The notes under the pieces were generated by a model. It searched no databases, was not told where the DNA came from, and worked only from the letters and a program-made list of their open reading frames with translations. The translations under genes and the position numbers were made by a program. From Duganella dendranthematis (lineage in GTDB: Bacteria > Pseudomonadota > Gammaproteobacteria > Burkholderiales > Burkholderiaceae_D): a DNA stretch of 64,000 nt. The stretch spans positions 1,116,001-1,180,000 of the forward strand of contig NZ_CP051684.1 of NCBI RefSeq assembly GCF_012849375.1. Reading direction: 5' to 3'. Of the stretch, positions 37,958 to 46,931 are shown piece after piece. Position 1 is the first letter of the stretch, and each line of letters begins with the position of its first letter.

Positions 37958-39879
37958 GCCAATTCCTCTTCCGGCGCCAGTGGCAGCACCAGCAGCACGC
38001 TGGTGCCACCGGCCGGCACCGACTCTACGCGGATGGTCCCTTTCAGTACACCGGTCACAATGTTATAAACGATATTCATCCCCAGCCCTGAACCGCCCTG
38101 CCCCATCTTGGTGGTGAAGAAGGGATCGAAGATTTTGTGCAGCACCACGTCGGTCATGCCGATGCCGTCGTCCTTCATTTGCAGCACCACCAGGTCGCGT
38201 CCCTCGCGCCGCGCGCTGATCGCCAGCACACCACTCTCGCGGCCATCGAAGCCGTGCAGCAGCGCGTTGCCGATCAGATTACTCAGCACCTGGCCCAAAC
38301 TCCCCGGATAGGAATCGAACATCAGATCGGCCGGCACGTCCACCGTCACCGTGCAGCAGGCGCGCCGCAGCTGCGCCGCGTAGGTGGCCAGCGTATCGTG
38401 CAGCACCTCGTCCAGCCGGAAGCGGCGGCGCTGGCCGCTGGCCTGGTCCACCGCCACCTGCTTGAAGGACGTGATCAGGTCCGCCGCCCGCGTCAGCGAA
38501 TGCGCCATGATGTCGCAAGCCTTGCGGGCGTCGGCCAGATGCGCCTCCAGCGCCGAACGTTTCAGGCCACCGCCTTCCTGCAAGCGGCGCTCAAAGTCGC
38601 GCACCATGTCGGCCAGCGCGGTGGCGGTCAGCAGGCTGTTGCCGATCGGCGTATTCAGTTCATGCGCCACCCCGGCCACCAGCGCCCCCAGCGACGCCAT
38701 CTTCTCCGAGGTTTGCAGATTGGTCTGCGCTTGCTTCAGCGTCGCCACCACGCGCGACAGGCTGTTGCGCGCCTGCTCGGCATTCTGCTTTTGCAGCGCC
38801 AGTTCATTCAGGCTGAATTCCATGCCGTGCCGCGCATCCGTCTCGCGCCGGTTGACCACCAGCAGCGCGGCGATCAGCGCGCTGATGATCACGCCCGCTA
38901 TCCCGATCAGCACCACCGGCAATTGCGAGCGGCCGTAACGCGCGCCGGCGCGGCCTTCAAACCGCACGATCCAGTGGCGCTGCGCCACCGGCAGCACGGT
39001 TTGCGCCGTCAGTCCAGTCACCTTCTCGCCGCGCTCCTGATGTGTCTCGACCCTGCCGTCGCTGTCGTACAGCAGTGTGTCGACGCCGGGCGCCGGCGGT
39101 TTCCCCTGCTGAAAGCCGCCGTCCTCGATGCGCACGTGCAAATGCTCCAGCAGCGCCGGATCGAGCACCTCGCGCATTAGCGCATTAACGCGAAACACAA
39201 TCGCCACAAAGCCTTCCAGCGCCTCGCGCCGCTGCGCCGTGGTCTCCAGCGGCAGGCCGTTGCGGTACACCGGCGCGCGCGCCACGAAGCCCGGTTCGCC
39301 GCTGGCGTCCTGCACCAGCGTGATGCGCTCGGTGGCGACGATGTCGCCGCTGTCGCGTCCCAGTTCCAGCGCCTTCAGGTGCGGCGCCAGCGCCGCCAGA
39401 TCGAGGCCAAAGGCGTTCTCGTTGCCCTTCAGCGGTTCGGTGTATTCAATGATGTAGTGCAGCGGGCGGCGCGTGGCCGGGTGCACATGAAATTGCGGAT
39501 AGCCTTGCGCTTCCAGCGTAGTGTCCCGCTTCACACGTTCCACAAACGCCGGCAGTTCCGCCTCCGGCACCACGCGCACAAACTGCAAGGCCTGATAGCC
39601 GGGGTAGCGCTTGTCGACCTTCAGTTCATTGACGAAGCGGTGGAAGTGTTTGCGGTCGATGGCATCGATACTGTCACTAAGCGCATACATGCCCTTCATG
39701 CTGTGCAGCGTGTCGAAATAGATTTGCAGCCGGTTCTGCATATCGCGCGCCACCCTCTCGGTGTCGCGCTGGAAGCTGGCCTGCACTTGCTGCTTCTGCT
39801 GTTCCTGAATCACAAAATAGCAGGTCCAGGCTGTCAGGCAGATCCCGACAAAGAAAGCCAGGTAGCCGCGCGCGCGCAT
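37948..39879 (-). CDS. CHASE-domain sensor histidine kinase
   Basis: Membrane histidine kinase of 643 residues. The N-terminal helix (GYLAFFVGICLTAWTCYFVI) and a second helix near residues 310-335 bracket a periplasmic CHASE domain (PGYQALQFVRVVP; HYIIEYTEPLKGN). A coiled linker leads to the phosphoacceptor VAGVAHELNTPIGN and the ATPase domain with G boxes DDGIGM and GGSGLGMNIV. It has no receiver domain. It starts 3 bases after the stop of the HD-GYP response-regulator-like gene, so the two are co-expressed. CHASE domains bind small organic ligands; this one is unknown. Confidence 0.88.
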   Translation of the reverse strand: MRARGYLAFFVGICLTAWTCYFVIQEQQKQQVQASFQRDTERVARDMQNRLQIYFDTLHSMKGMYALSDSIDAIDRKHFHRFVNELKVDKRYPGYQALQFVRVVPEAELPAFVERVKRDTTLEAQGYPQFHVHPATRRPLHYIIEYTEPLKGNENAFGLDLAALAPHLKALELGRDSGDIVATERITLVQDASGEPGFVARAPVYRNGLPLETTAQRREALEGFVAIVFRVNALMREVLDPALLEHLHVRIEDGGFQQGKPPAPGVDTLLYDSDGRVETHQERGEKVTGLTAQTVLPVAQRHWIVRFEGRAGARYGRSQLPVVLIGIAGVIISALIAALLVVNRRETDARHGMEFSLNELALQKQNAEQARNSLSRVVATLKQAQTNLQTSEKMASLGALVAGVAHELNTPIGNSLLTATALADMVRDFERRLQEGGGLKRSALEAHLADARKACDIMAHSLTRAADLITSFKQVAVDQASGQRRRFRLDEVLHDTLATYAAQLRRACCTVTVDVPADLMFDSYPGSLGQVLSNLIGNALLHGFDGRESGVLAISARREGRDLVVLQMKDDGIGMTDVVLHKIFDPFFTTKMGQGGSGLGMNIVYNIVTGVLKGTIRVESVPAGGTSVLLVLPLAPEEELAQA

Positions 39880-39882
39880 GGC

Positions 39883-40968
39883 CTAGCCGGCAGCGTCACT
39901 GTAACGGTTGGCGATGGCCATGAATTCCTCCTCCACCGTCAGCATGGCGTCGACCACGTCCGGGTCGAAATGCTCGCCGCTTCCCTGCCGTATCATCTCC
40001 ATGGCGGTTTCGTGGGTGAAGGCCGGCTTGTAGACGCGCTTGGAAATCAGCGCGTCGTACACGTCGGCCACCGCCATCAGGCGCGCCGACATCGGGATCG
40101 CCTCGGCCGCAAGGCCTTGCGGATAACCGGAGCCGTCAAACTTCTCCTGGTGCGAATAGGCGATCTCGCGCGCGTAGCGCAGGAAGGTGTTGGTGTAGCC
40201 CAGCGTGTTCTCGACGTTGGCGATGGCGTCGCGGCCATACACCGTATGCTTTTTCATGACCTCGAATTCGGCGTCGGTCAGACGGTCCGGCTTGAGCAGG
40301 ATGGCGTCCGGGATCGACACCTTGCCGATATCGTGCAGCGGCGCGGCCTTGAACAGCGCCTTGATATTGGCGTCGCTCAGTTCTTCCTCAAAGCGCTTGT
40401 GATGGCGCAGCTGGCGCGCCAGCGCCACAATGTAGTGCTGCACCCGGCGCAGGTGGTTGGCGGTTTCGTATTCGCGCGTTTCGGCCAGCGACGCCAGCGC
40501 CCAGATCATCGCATCGAGCATCTGGCTCAGTTCCGCCGTCACCTCTTCCACCACGTGTTCCAGCAGATTGCGCTGCTGCTTGAGCAGTTCGCGCGCGTGG
40601 CGCAGTTGCAGATGGGTGTCGACCCGCGCGCGCAGCACGCCGCCCTGCACCGGCTTGGGCACCACGTCGGCCGCGCAGGCGTCCAGCGCGCGCTGCTCGT
40701 CCAGCGCGCGTTGCAGGAAAATGACCGGGATATCGGCGGTGTCGGGGCTGGACTTGAGCTGTTGGCAGACGCTGTAGCCGTCCACGCCGGGCAGGTCGGC
40801 ATTCACCACCACCAGGTGCGGGCGCGGCACGTGCTGCATGATGTCCAGCGCCGCGCGGCCGCTGTTGGCCAGCCGGACTTCGTACTGATCCTCCAGCATG
40901 CTATTCATCTGGATCAGGTTGTCCGTCGCTTCATCGACTATGAGTACGATGGCCTTTTTGACATTCAT
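39883..40968 (-). CDS. HD-GYP protein with phosphosite-lacking receiver
   Basis: Protein of 361 residues with an N-terminal receiver-like domain (1-120) and an HD-GYP phosphodiesterase domain (about 150-345). The HD-GYP part is intact: HDIGKVSIPDAILLKP, YSHQEKFDGSGYP and ADVYDALIS. It should hydrolyse c-di-GMP. The receiver has the acidic pair VDE and Lys in VPKPV, but the phosphoacceptor is Asn56 (LVVVNADLPGVDG) instead of Asp. Classical phosphorylation is thus impossible. It is followed 3 bases on by the CHASE kinase gene. The start (MNVKKAIVLIVDE) is the natural receiver start. Confidence 0.87.
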   Translation of the reverse strand: MNVKKAIVLIVDEATDNLIQMNSMLEDQYEVRLANSGRAALDIMQHVPRPHLVVVNADLPGVDGYSVCQQLKSSPDTADIPVIFLQRALDEQRALDACAADVVPKPVQGGVLRARVDTHLQLRHARELLKQQRNLLEHVVEEVTAELSQMLDAMIWALASLAETREYETANHLRRVQHYIVALARQLRHHKRFEEELSDANIKALFKAAPLHDIGKVSIPDAILLKPDRLTDAEFEVMKKHTVYGRDAIANVENTLGYTNTFLRYAREIAYSHQEKFDGSGYPQGLAAEAIPMSARLMAVADVYDALISKRVYKPAFTHETAMEMIRQGSGEHFDPDVVDAMLTVEEEFMAIANRYSDAAG

Positions 40969-41049
40969 GCGCCGCTGCTCCCGCGAGTATTCTTTCCATC
41001 ATCATAACCGAGCGGATTTGCCGGCCAAAACTATTTTTCCCCGGCGAGC

Positions 41050-41078
41050 TTGCAATTGGATAGTGCACTACCTATACT
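41050..41078 (+). promoter_or_regulatory. Promoter with internal operator for ohrR-like gene
   Basis: TTGCAA (41050-41055) and TATACT (41073-41078) are 17 bases apart. A perfect palindrome TAGTGCACTA (41061-41070) lies between them. The predicted transcription start falls at about 41085, the A of the ATG itself, implying a leaderless message. The palindrome is placed for autorepression by the MarR-type product. Confidence 0.5.
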
Positions 41079-41084
41079 GGGAAG

Positions 41085-41543
41085 ATGGATACGCAAACTA
41101 CCCCCACCTCCGGCGTCCCGCAGCTCGATCAGCAACTGTGCTTCGCTCTTTACTCCACCTCGCTGGCAATGAGCAAGCTGTATCGCAAGCTGCTGCGCGG
41201 CCTGGGTCTGACCTACTCCCAATACCTCGTCATGATGGTGCTGTGGGAGAAAAACGAACTGACCGTGTCGGAAGTCGGCGAACGCCTGTTCCTCGACTCG
41301 GCCACCCTGACGCCGCTGCTCAAGCGCATGGAAGTGGCGGAGCTGATCACCCGCAACCGCGCCGCCAGCGACGAACGCCAGGTCATCATCAAGCTGACGC
41401 CGCACGGCGACGCGCTGCGCCACGAGGCGGCCAAGCTGCCGCCGTCCATCCTGCAAGCCACGCAATGCACGCTGGACCAGGTGGTGGGCATGAAACAGCA
41501 GCTGGACGAACTGCGTTCCAGCCTGATGACCTCGGCCGGTTAA
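41085..41543 (+). CDS. ohrR: MarR-family regulator, OhrR-like
   Basis: Winged-helix regulator of 152 residues closely resembling OhrR. The redox-sensing Cys19 lies in the family motif [16 protein letters not shown]. It is followed by [14 protein letters not shown] and the wing/recognition region [18 protein letters not shown]. OhrR represses the organic-hydroperoxide reductase gene ohr until the Cys is oxidised. No ohr gene is in the window; instead a 2OG-Fe oxygenase follows 5 bases after the stop. GGGAAG touches the ATG with no spacing, so initiation may be leaderless. No other start fits the family better. Confidence 0.85.
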   Translation: MDTQTTPTSGVPQLDQQLCFALYSTSLAMSKLYRKLLRGLGLTYSQYLVMMVLWEKNELTVSEVGERLFLDSATLTPLLKRMEVAELITRNRAASDERQVIIKLTPHGDALRHEAAKLPPSILQATQCTLDQVVGMKQQLDELRSSLMTSAG

Positions 41544-41548
41544 CTAAT

Positions 41549-42289
41549 ATGACGACACCTATCTACACGCCACTGGCCGACACCGTGACGGCCCTGCGCC
41601 GCGACGGCTATGCATTGCTACAACCGCAGGACGTGGCCACGCTGGCCGGCCTGCCGCTGGCCGCGCTGGACGCGCTGATCCCCAGCTGGAACGACCTCGC
41701 GACCGACCAGTATCTGAAGGACGGCGGCCGCTACCGGCGCCGCCGCCATTCCTGCTTCATCCAGGAAGGCCGCCACCTGACGCAGACGCCGCACCGCGCG
41801 CACTGGCAGCCGCTGGAATACAACGCCCTGCACGGCGGCATGCACCGGCTGTTCGAGCCGGTGCTGCCGGCCACCGTCACGCAGCAAAGCTGGCCGGCGC
41901 TGATCACCGCCATCGGCCAGTTGTGCAGCGCGGCGCGCGACACTTCCGCGCCTTGGTATGTTGAAGCGCACCAGTTCCGCATCGACACCACCGACGGCAT
42001 CGGCCGGCCCACGCCGGAAGGCGCGCACCGCGACGGCGTCGATTTCGTCGCCGTGATCCTGATCGCCCGCGACGGTATCAAGGGCGGCGAGACGCGCGTG
42101 TTCGAGGCCGATGGCCCGAACGGCAAGCGTTTCACCATGACCGCGCCGTGGACCATGTTGTTGCTGAATGACGCCACTGTCATCCATGAATCCACGCCGA
42201 TCCAGCCCCTGGCGCAACACGGCCATCGCGACACACTGGTACTGACCTGGCGCGCCGGCAGTTTCCAGGGACAGGAAACTTCCCCTTGA
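41549..42289 (+). CDS. 2OG-Fe dioxygenase family protein
   Basis: Protein of 246 residues of the 2OG-Fe dioxygenase type (PF10014-like). Iron ligands are HRDGVDF (HxD-like) and His in LLNDATVIHESTPI. Arg in HGHRDTLVLTWR would hold 2-oxoglutarate. Relatives hydroxylate free amino acids or act in stress or biofilm (BsmA-like) roles. The frame extends far upstream across the previous gene, but the ATG at 41549 follows the ohrR-like stop by 5 bases and fits the family start. There is little SD, so translation may depend on coupling. Regulation by peroxide through the upstream gene is plausible. Confidence 0.78.
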   Translation: MTTPIYTPLADTVTALRRDGYALLQPQDVATLAGLPLAALDALIPSWNDLATDQYLKDGGRYRRRRHSCFIQEGRHLTQTPHRAHWQPLEYNALHGGMHRLFEPVLPATVTQQSWPALITAIGQLCSAARDTSAPWYVEAHQFRIDTTDGIGRPTPEGAHRDGVDFVAVILIARDGIKGGETRVFEADGPNGKRFTMTAPWTMLLLNDATVIHESTPIQPLAQHGHRDTLVLTWRAGSFQGQETSP

Positions 42290-42342
42290 TGGGGTAATCC
42301 GATATAGTTTGCCTAGCCAACTATGCACCAGGAGGGTGGTCT

Positions 42343-43701
42343 GTGGACACCAGTTACGAAATACAGCCAGATGAAATCGAAATACTGATCGTCGAAGACA
42401 GTCCCACCCAGGCCGAACGTCTGCGCCGGCTGATCCAGTCGATGCGCTACAACGCCCGCGTGGCGCCGAACGGCCGCCTGGCGCTGGAAGCCATCCGCGA
42501 GCGCAAGCCGCACCTGGTGCTGTCGGACATCGTCATGCCCGAAATGGACGGCTACACGCTGTGCCGCGCCATCAAGGCCGACCCGGAACTGCGCGACATC
42601 CCGGTGATCCTGGTCACTTCGCTGATGGACCCGAAGGACATCATCCGCGGCATCGAATGCGGCGCCGATAACTTCATCCGCAAGCCGTACGCGGAAGATT
42701 ATCTGCTGAACCGCATCGGCCATATGCTGATGAACCAGAAGCTGCGCAAGAACCAGAATATGGAGATCGGCATCGCCCTGTATCTGGGCGAGCAAAAGCA
42801 CTTCATCAACGCCGACCGCCAGCAGATCCTCGACCTGCTGATCTCCACCTACGAACAGGCGGTGCAGGTCAATAGCGAATTGCAAGCGCGCGAGCGCCAG
42901 GTGATCGAATTGAATATGCGGCTGGCGCACCACGCCGGCGAACTGGAAACCATCAACCGCGAAATCGCGCTGAAGAACCTGGAGCTGGCCGAGGCGAGCC
43001 GCATGAAGTCAGCCTTCATCGCCAATATGTCGCACGAACTGCGCACGCCGCTGAACGCTATCATCGGCTTCACCGGCGCGCTGCTGATGAAGCTGCCCGG
43101 CCCGCTGACGCCGGAACAGGACAAGCAGCTCAACACCATCCGCACCAGCGCGCGCCACCTGCTCTCGCTGATCAACGACATTCTGGACGTGGCCAAGATC
43201 GAAGCCGGCAAGGTCACGCTGGAACTAGAAACCGTGCAGTGCCAGGGCGTGGTCAAGGATGTGGTGGACACGCTACGTCCGCTGGCCGTGCAAAAGAACC
43301 TGACGCTGGAAATGGACCTGGCCGATCCGGCCATCGTGCTGGAGACCGACCGCCGGGCGCTGACGCAGATTCTGCTCAACCTGGGCAACAACGCCATCAA
43401 GTTCACCGAAAGCGGCACCGTGCGCGTGTCGCTGAGCCAGCGCGTGGTCGAGGGCCAGGCGCCGGTGATCGAATTTTCGGTGGCCGACAGCGGCGCCGGC
43501 ATCCGCGAGGAAGACCAGGCCAAGCTGTTCCAGGCGTTCTCGCAGCTGGATTCGACCTCCACCCGGCACGCCGAAGGCGCCGGCCTGGGCCTGTACCTGT
43601 GCCAGAACCTGGCCAACCTGATCGGCGGCTCGCTGTTCTTCAAGAGCGACTTCGGCCAAGGCAGCACCTTCACGCTGGCACTGCCTGCCAGAGGCGTTTG
43701 A
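42343..43701 (+). CDS. REC-histidine kinase hybrid
   Basis: Soluble hybrid of 452 residues. The N-terminal receiver (about 12-125) has Asp62 in VLSDIVMPEMDG and Lys in FIRKPY. A coiled coil follows, and then a histidine kinase core with His231 in ANMSHELRTPLN, an N box (LLNLGNNAIKFTES) and G boxes ADSGAGIREED and GAGLGLYL. No membrane segment is visible, so input comes from phosphorylation of its receiver. The start is GTG at 42343 with GGAGG 7 bases upstream. It stands alone; a predicted small RNA follows. Confidence 0.9.
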   Translation: MDTSYEIQPDEIEILIVEDSPTQAERLRRLIQSMRYNARVAPNGRLALEAIRERKPHLVLSDIVMPEMDGYTLCRAIKADPELRDIPVILVTSLMDPKDIIRGIECGADNFIRKPYAEDYLLNRIGHMLMNQKLRKNQNMEIGIALYLGEQKHFINADRQQILDLLISTYEQAVQVNSELQARERQVIELNMRLAHHAGELETINREIALKNLELAEASRMKSAFIANMSHELRTPLNAIIGFTGALLMKLPGPLTPEQDKQLNTIRTSARHLLSLINDILDVAKIEAGKVTLELETVQCQGVVKDVVDTLRPLAVQKNLTLEMDLADPAIVLETDRRALTQILLNLGNNAIKFTESGTVRVSLSQRVVEGQAPVIEFSVADSGAGIREEDQAKLFQAFSQLDSTSTRHAEGAGLGLYLCQNLANLIGGSLFFKSDFGQGSTFTLALPARGV

Positions 43702-43744
43702 GGATTTTAAAAGATGACAATAATAACAACGTAATTCTACGGTA

Positions 43745-43773
43745 TTGCAGTGCAACATAAAGAGGGGTATAGT
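43745..43773 (+). promoter_or_regulatory. Sigma-70-type promoter for predicted sRNA
   Basis: TTGCAG (43745-43750) and TATAGT (43768-43773) are separated by exactly 17 bases. Transcription would start near 43780, about 67 bases ahead of a strong terminator. Confidence 0.55.
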
Positions 43774-43779
43774 TGGAAC

Positions 43780-43846
43780 TGTCTCCTCCAATCCGTTCGC
43801 TGAACATTGGAATTCAACCCGCGCCACTGGCAGCGGGTTTTTTTTT
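43780..43846 (+). ncRNA. Predicted ~67-nt small RNA
   Basis: This is a short transcription unit in the gap between the REC-kinase and the GGDEF gene, with a promoter of good quality upstream. The RNA would begin with a single-stranded CTCCTCC (43783-43789), complementary to Shine-Dalgarno sequences. It would then form a hairpin TCCAAT (43787-43792) with ATTGGA (43806-43811), and end with a G/C-rich hairpin and nine T. There is no ORF with a ribosome site inside. An alternative reading is that this is only the kinase gene's terminator. The promoter argues against that but is unproved. Confidence 0.45.
43816..43846 (+). terminator. Strong rho-independent terminator
   Basis: Stem AACCCGC-GCC and GGC-A-GCGGGTT (43816-43839) closes an ACT loop and runs into nine T (43838-43846). 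It lies 115 bases after the REC-kinase stop and ends the predicted small RNA. Confidence 0.85.
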
Positions 43847-43983
43847 GCCTGTACCAGGGATGGCGACTGCTGATGCAGCAATGCGACACGGTGAGAAATG
43901 GAGAGTCTTTCCGATACTCAAACATCTATACTTCCAGGCTACATTGTTACCGGCGCCCCATCCCTGCGCCATCCTGCATCGCC

Positions 43984-45174
43984 ATGGATCCCTCTACTCT
44001 GGTCATCTCGACCGCAATGGCCGCCACCATCATGGCCGCCAGCATGTTCCTGTTGCACCGCGCAAGCCCGCGCGAGCGCTGTCTGCTGGACTGGTCACTG
44101 GCCGGGCTGGCCTTCCTCGCATCAAATGGGCTGGCGCTGGGCGCCATCCACCACCGGCTGCCGTTCCTGCTGGTGCCGGGGCTGGCCAACGTCTTCTACA
44201 TCAGCGGTCATTACCTGATACTGGCCGGCGTGCGCCGCCACCTGGGCCGGCGGCCGCGCTTCGACTGGCTGGCGTTGCTGGCGCTGTCACTGCTGGCGAT
44301 CCACACCACCAACTACGCGCACGGCCCGGTCAACCAGCGCCTGGTGATGCTGGCGCCGGCCATCATCGTCATCAACGCCAGCGTAGTCTGGCTGCTGGCG
44401 CGCCGCACCGATCCCGCCATGCGATCGTGCTATCTGCCGCTCATGCTGGTGGAAGCGGTCTTCATGCTGCAGCAGGCGGCGCGCACGATCGTCATGGCGC
44501 AGGACCAGCCCTCGCAGCTGACCTTCATCGGCGCCCAGTGGGTGCAGACCACCGGTTCGCTGGCGGTCCTGGCGTTCCTGTCGCTGGCCACGATGTGCTG
44601 CGCGCTGATCGTCATGCGGCGTCAGGAACTGGCCTTGCACAGCGCCGCGCTGACCGACGCCTTGACCGGCTGGCACAACCGCCGCGCGCTGCAGGAAGCC
44701 GCGGAACCGGCATTCCAGCGCCATCGCCGCAGCGGCGCCGCGCTGCATATGCTGATGTTTGACATTGACCACTTCAAACCGATCAACGATCAATACGGCC
44801 ATGCCGCCGGCGACGCCGCCATTCGCCATGTGGCCGACGTTGCTGCGCAGGCGCTGCGTGGCTACGACGCCCGCTTCCGCATCGGCGGCGAGGAATTCGC
44901 CGTACTGATCGCCGGCAGCAGTCCGCAGCACGCGCTCCAGGTTGGCGAACGCCTGCGCGGGCAGATCGAGACAGCAGCACTGCAACTCAATGATCGTAGC
45001 CTGACGCTGACCGTCAGCGTCGGCCTGTCCGCTTGCATGCGCGACGATCAGCATTGGGAAGACGCCCTGCGCCGCGCCGACCAGGCGCTGTATTACGCGA
45101 AACGCCACGGCCGCAATCGTGTTCGCCTGCATGAAGAAGAATTGAACCAGCCGCCGGCCGCACTCGTGGCCTGA
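43984..45174 (+). CDS. Membrane diguanylate cyclase (GGDEF)
   Basis: Protein of 396 residues. The first 220 residues hold about six or seven membrane helices (LVISTAMAATIMAASMFLL; FDWLALLALSLLAIHTT; LAVLAFLSLATMCCALIVM). A GGDEF domain follows with the active site FRIGGEEFAVLI and the inhibitory RGYD five residues before it. It should make c-di-GMP with product feedback. The frame is open back to 43807 but crosses a terminator, so the ATG at 43984 (MDPSTLVIST), just before the first helix, is chosen; its SD is weak. A TATACT at about 43931 may be its -10. Confidence 0.87.
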   Translation: MDPSTLVISTAMAATIMAASMFLLHRASPRERCLLDWSLAGLAFLASNGLALGAIHHRLPFLLVPGLANVFYISGHYLILAGVRRHLGRRPRFDWLALLALSLLAIHTTNYAHGPVNQRLVMLAPAIIVINASVVWLLARRTDPAMRSCYLPLMLVEAVFMLQQAARTIVMAQDQPSQLTFIGAQWVQTTGSLAVLAFLSLATMCCALIVMRRQELALHSAALTDALTGWHNRRALQEAAEPAFQRHRRSGAALHMLMFDIDHFKPINDQYGHAAGDAAIRHVADVAAQALRGYDARFRIGGEEFAVLIAGSSPQHALQVGERLRGQIETAALQLNDRSLTLTVSVGLSACMRDDQHWEDALRRADQALYYAKRHGRNRVRLHEEELNQPPAALVA

Positions 45175-45275
45175 TCCTTTTCGTTATTTATTTTTCCGAT
45201 CCTGCAATATTGGAGGCGCAGTCGCGTCTACACAGCGGTCAACGCGAAAAACACACTACGACAACAAGGGAAAGC

Positions 45276-46916
45276 ATGAAAGTTTTATTACGCGCGATGG
45301 CCCTGGCCGTCGCGGCGACGTTGAGCGCCTGCGCGGTACAGGGACCGGCGGCGCAAGTGGAAGCGCCAACGCCGCAGCAGTGGCAGGCGCCGTTGCCGCA
45401 TAACGGCAGCCAGACCGATCTCGCCACCTGGTGGCGCGGACAGGCCGATGGCTTGCTGGTGCAGCTGATCGAATCGGCGCAGGCGGTCAGTCCGACCGTG
45501 GCGTCGGCCGCCTCGCGCATTGCGCAGTCGCGTGCCGAGCGGGTGGCCGCAGGAGCGGCGCTGCTGCCGAATGTGGATGCGGCGGCCAGCGTGAACCGCT
45601 CCAACCAGCAGTCGTCGCTGCCGATGGGGACCACCTCGCAAGCAGCGTTGAATGCGTCGTGGGAGGTGGATCTGTTTGGCGCCAACCGCGCGGCGCGCGA
45701 CGCGGCGCAGGCGCGGCTGGAGAGCGCGCATGCGGGCTGGCATGATGCGCGCGTATCGGTGGCGGCCGAGGTGGCGAACCAGTATTACGGTCTGCGCGCC
45801 TGCGAGCAGCTGCTGGCCGTGGCGCAGCAGGATGCAAGGTCGCGCGACGACACCGAGCGGCTGACGGCGCTGAGCGCCAAAGCGGGCTTCCAGTCGCCCG
45901 CCAGCCTGTCGCTGGCCCGCGCCAGCGCCGCCGACGGCAACAACCGTTACCTCGCCCAGCGTGCCGCGTGCGACATCGACGTCAAAGTGCTGTCCGCCCT
46001 GACCGCCATCGACGAACCGGCACTGCGCCAGAAACTCGCGGCCGGCCTACCGAACGATGCGACACGCGTTGCCAGCGGCAGCGGCAGCGGCAGCATGATG
46101 GGCCGCGCTGCGGGCGAAATGCTAAGCGGCGCGGCCGACACAGCAACGGACGCTGTGTATGCGTCCTTCACCGCGCCGGCGATGGCGATTGCCGAGCTGC
46201 CGGCGCGTACCTTAAGTCAGCGGCCGGACGTGTTCACTGCCGAACGCGAAGTGGCAGCCGCCAGTGCCGATGTCGGCAACGCCCAGGCGCAGCGCTATCC
46301 GCGCCTGACCTTATCCGGTTCGGTCGGCGTCGCCAACTTCCGCGCCAGCGGCGACAACACCAAAACCGACACCTGGACCATCGGCCCGGTCGCGCTGTCG
46401 CTGCCGGTGTTCGACGCCGGCCGCCGCCGCGCCAACGTCGACTCGGCCAATGCGCGCTATGACGCCGCCGTCAGCAGCTACCGCGCCACCGTGCGCCAGG
46501 CGGTCAGTGAAGTCGAACAGGCGCTGGTCAACCTGGACAGCACCGCCGCCCGCGCCGGCCACGCCCAGAGCGCGCTGGAAGGCTACCGCGCCAACTACGC
46601 CGCCGTCGATGAGCGCTACAAGAACGGCATGGCCAGCCTGTTCGAACTGGAAGACGCGCGCCGCACCCGCCTCACCGCCGAGCAAGCCGTCATCAACCTG
46701 CAACGCGACCGCAGCGCCGCCTGGGTGGCCCTGTACCGCGCCGCCGGCGGTGGCTTCACACCACCCGCTAGCCCGCAGCCTTCAGCCGCAGCCGCGCCGC
46801 AGCCGACCGCGCCAGTCGGCGGCTTCAGCGCCGCCGACGACGCCACCCGCGCCGCTGTCACGGCAACCACTGGCCGCCCTGCCCAGGTGGCAGCCATCCT
46901 CCGCGTCGCCAACTAA
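45276..46916 (+). CDS. NodT-family outer-membrane efflux lipoprotein (RND set)
   Basis: TolC-like outer-membrane channel of 546 residues with a lipobox LSACAV. The periplasmic helical barrel shows the two repeated halves expected (ASAASRIAQSRAERVAAGAA; AEREVAAASADVGNAQAQRY). A low-complexity Pro/Ala tail ends the protein. GGGAAA precedes the ATG at 45276. It is first in a three-gene operon with an adaptor 15 bases on and a pump 8 bases after that. The order OMF-MFP-RND is less common than MFP-RND-OMF. It would let the pump expel substrates through the outer membrane. Confidence 0.88.
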   Translation: MKVLLRAMALAVAATLSACAVQGPAAQVEAPTPQQWQAPLPHNGSQTDLATWWRGQADGLLVQLIESAQAVSPTVASAASRIAQSRAERVAAGAALLPNVDAAASVNRSNQQSSLPMGTTSQAALNASWEVDLFGANRAARDAAQARLESAHAGWHDARVSVAAEVANQYYGLRACEQLLAVAQQDARSRDDTERLTALSAKAGFQSPASLSLARASAADGNNRYLAQRAACDIDVKVLSALTAIDEPALRQKLAAGLPNDATRVASGSGSGSMMGRAAGEMLSGAADTATDAVYASFTAPAMAIAELPARTLSQRPDVFTAEREVAAASADVGNAQAQRYPRLTLSGSVGVANFRASGDNTKTDTWTIGPVALSLPVFDAGRRRANVDSANARYDAAVSSYRATVRQAVSEVEQALVNLDSTAARAGHAQSALEGYRANYAAVDERYKNGMASLFELEDARRTRLTAEQAVINLQRDRSAAWVALYRAAGGGFTPPASPQPSAAAAPQPTAPVGGFSAADDATRAAVTATTGRPAQVAAILRVAN

Positions 46917-46931
46917 CTCCATCAACCCATC

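Noticed and set aside
43807..43983. N-terminal extension of the GGDEF protein back to 43807
   Set aside because: It would start upstream of a strong terminator and adds residues unlike a membrane protein start; the ATG at 43984 directly precedes the first helix.
43700..43983. Possible c-di-GMP riboswitch ahead of the GGDEF gene
   Set aside because: I looked for the GEMM-type conserved core and its tetraloop receptor and did not find them. The structure is better read as a short RNA plus terminator.
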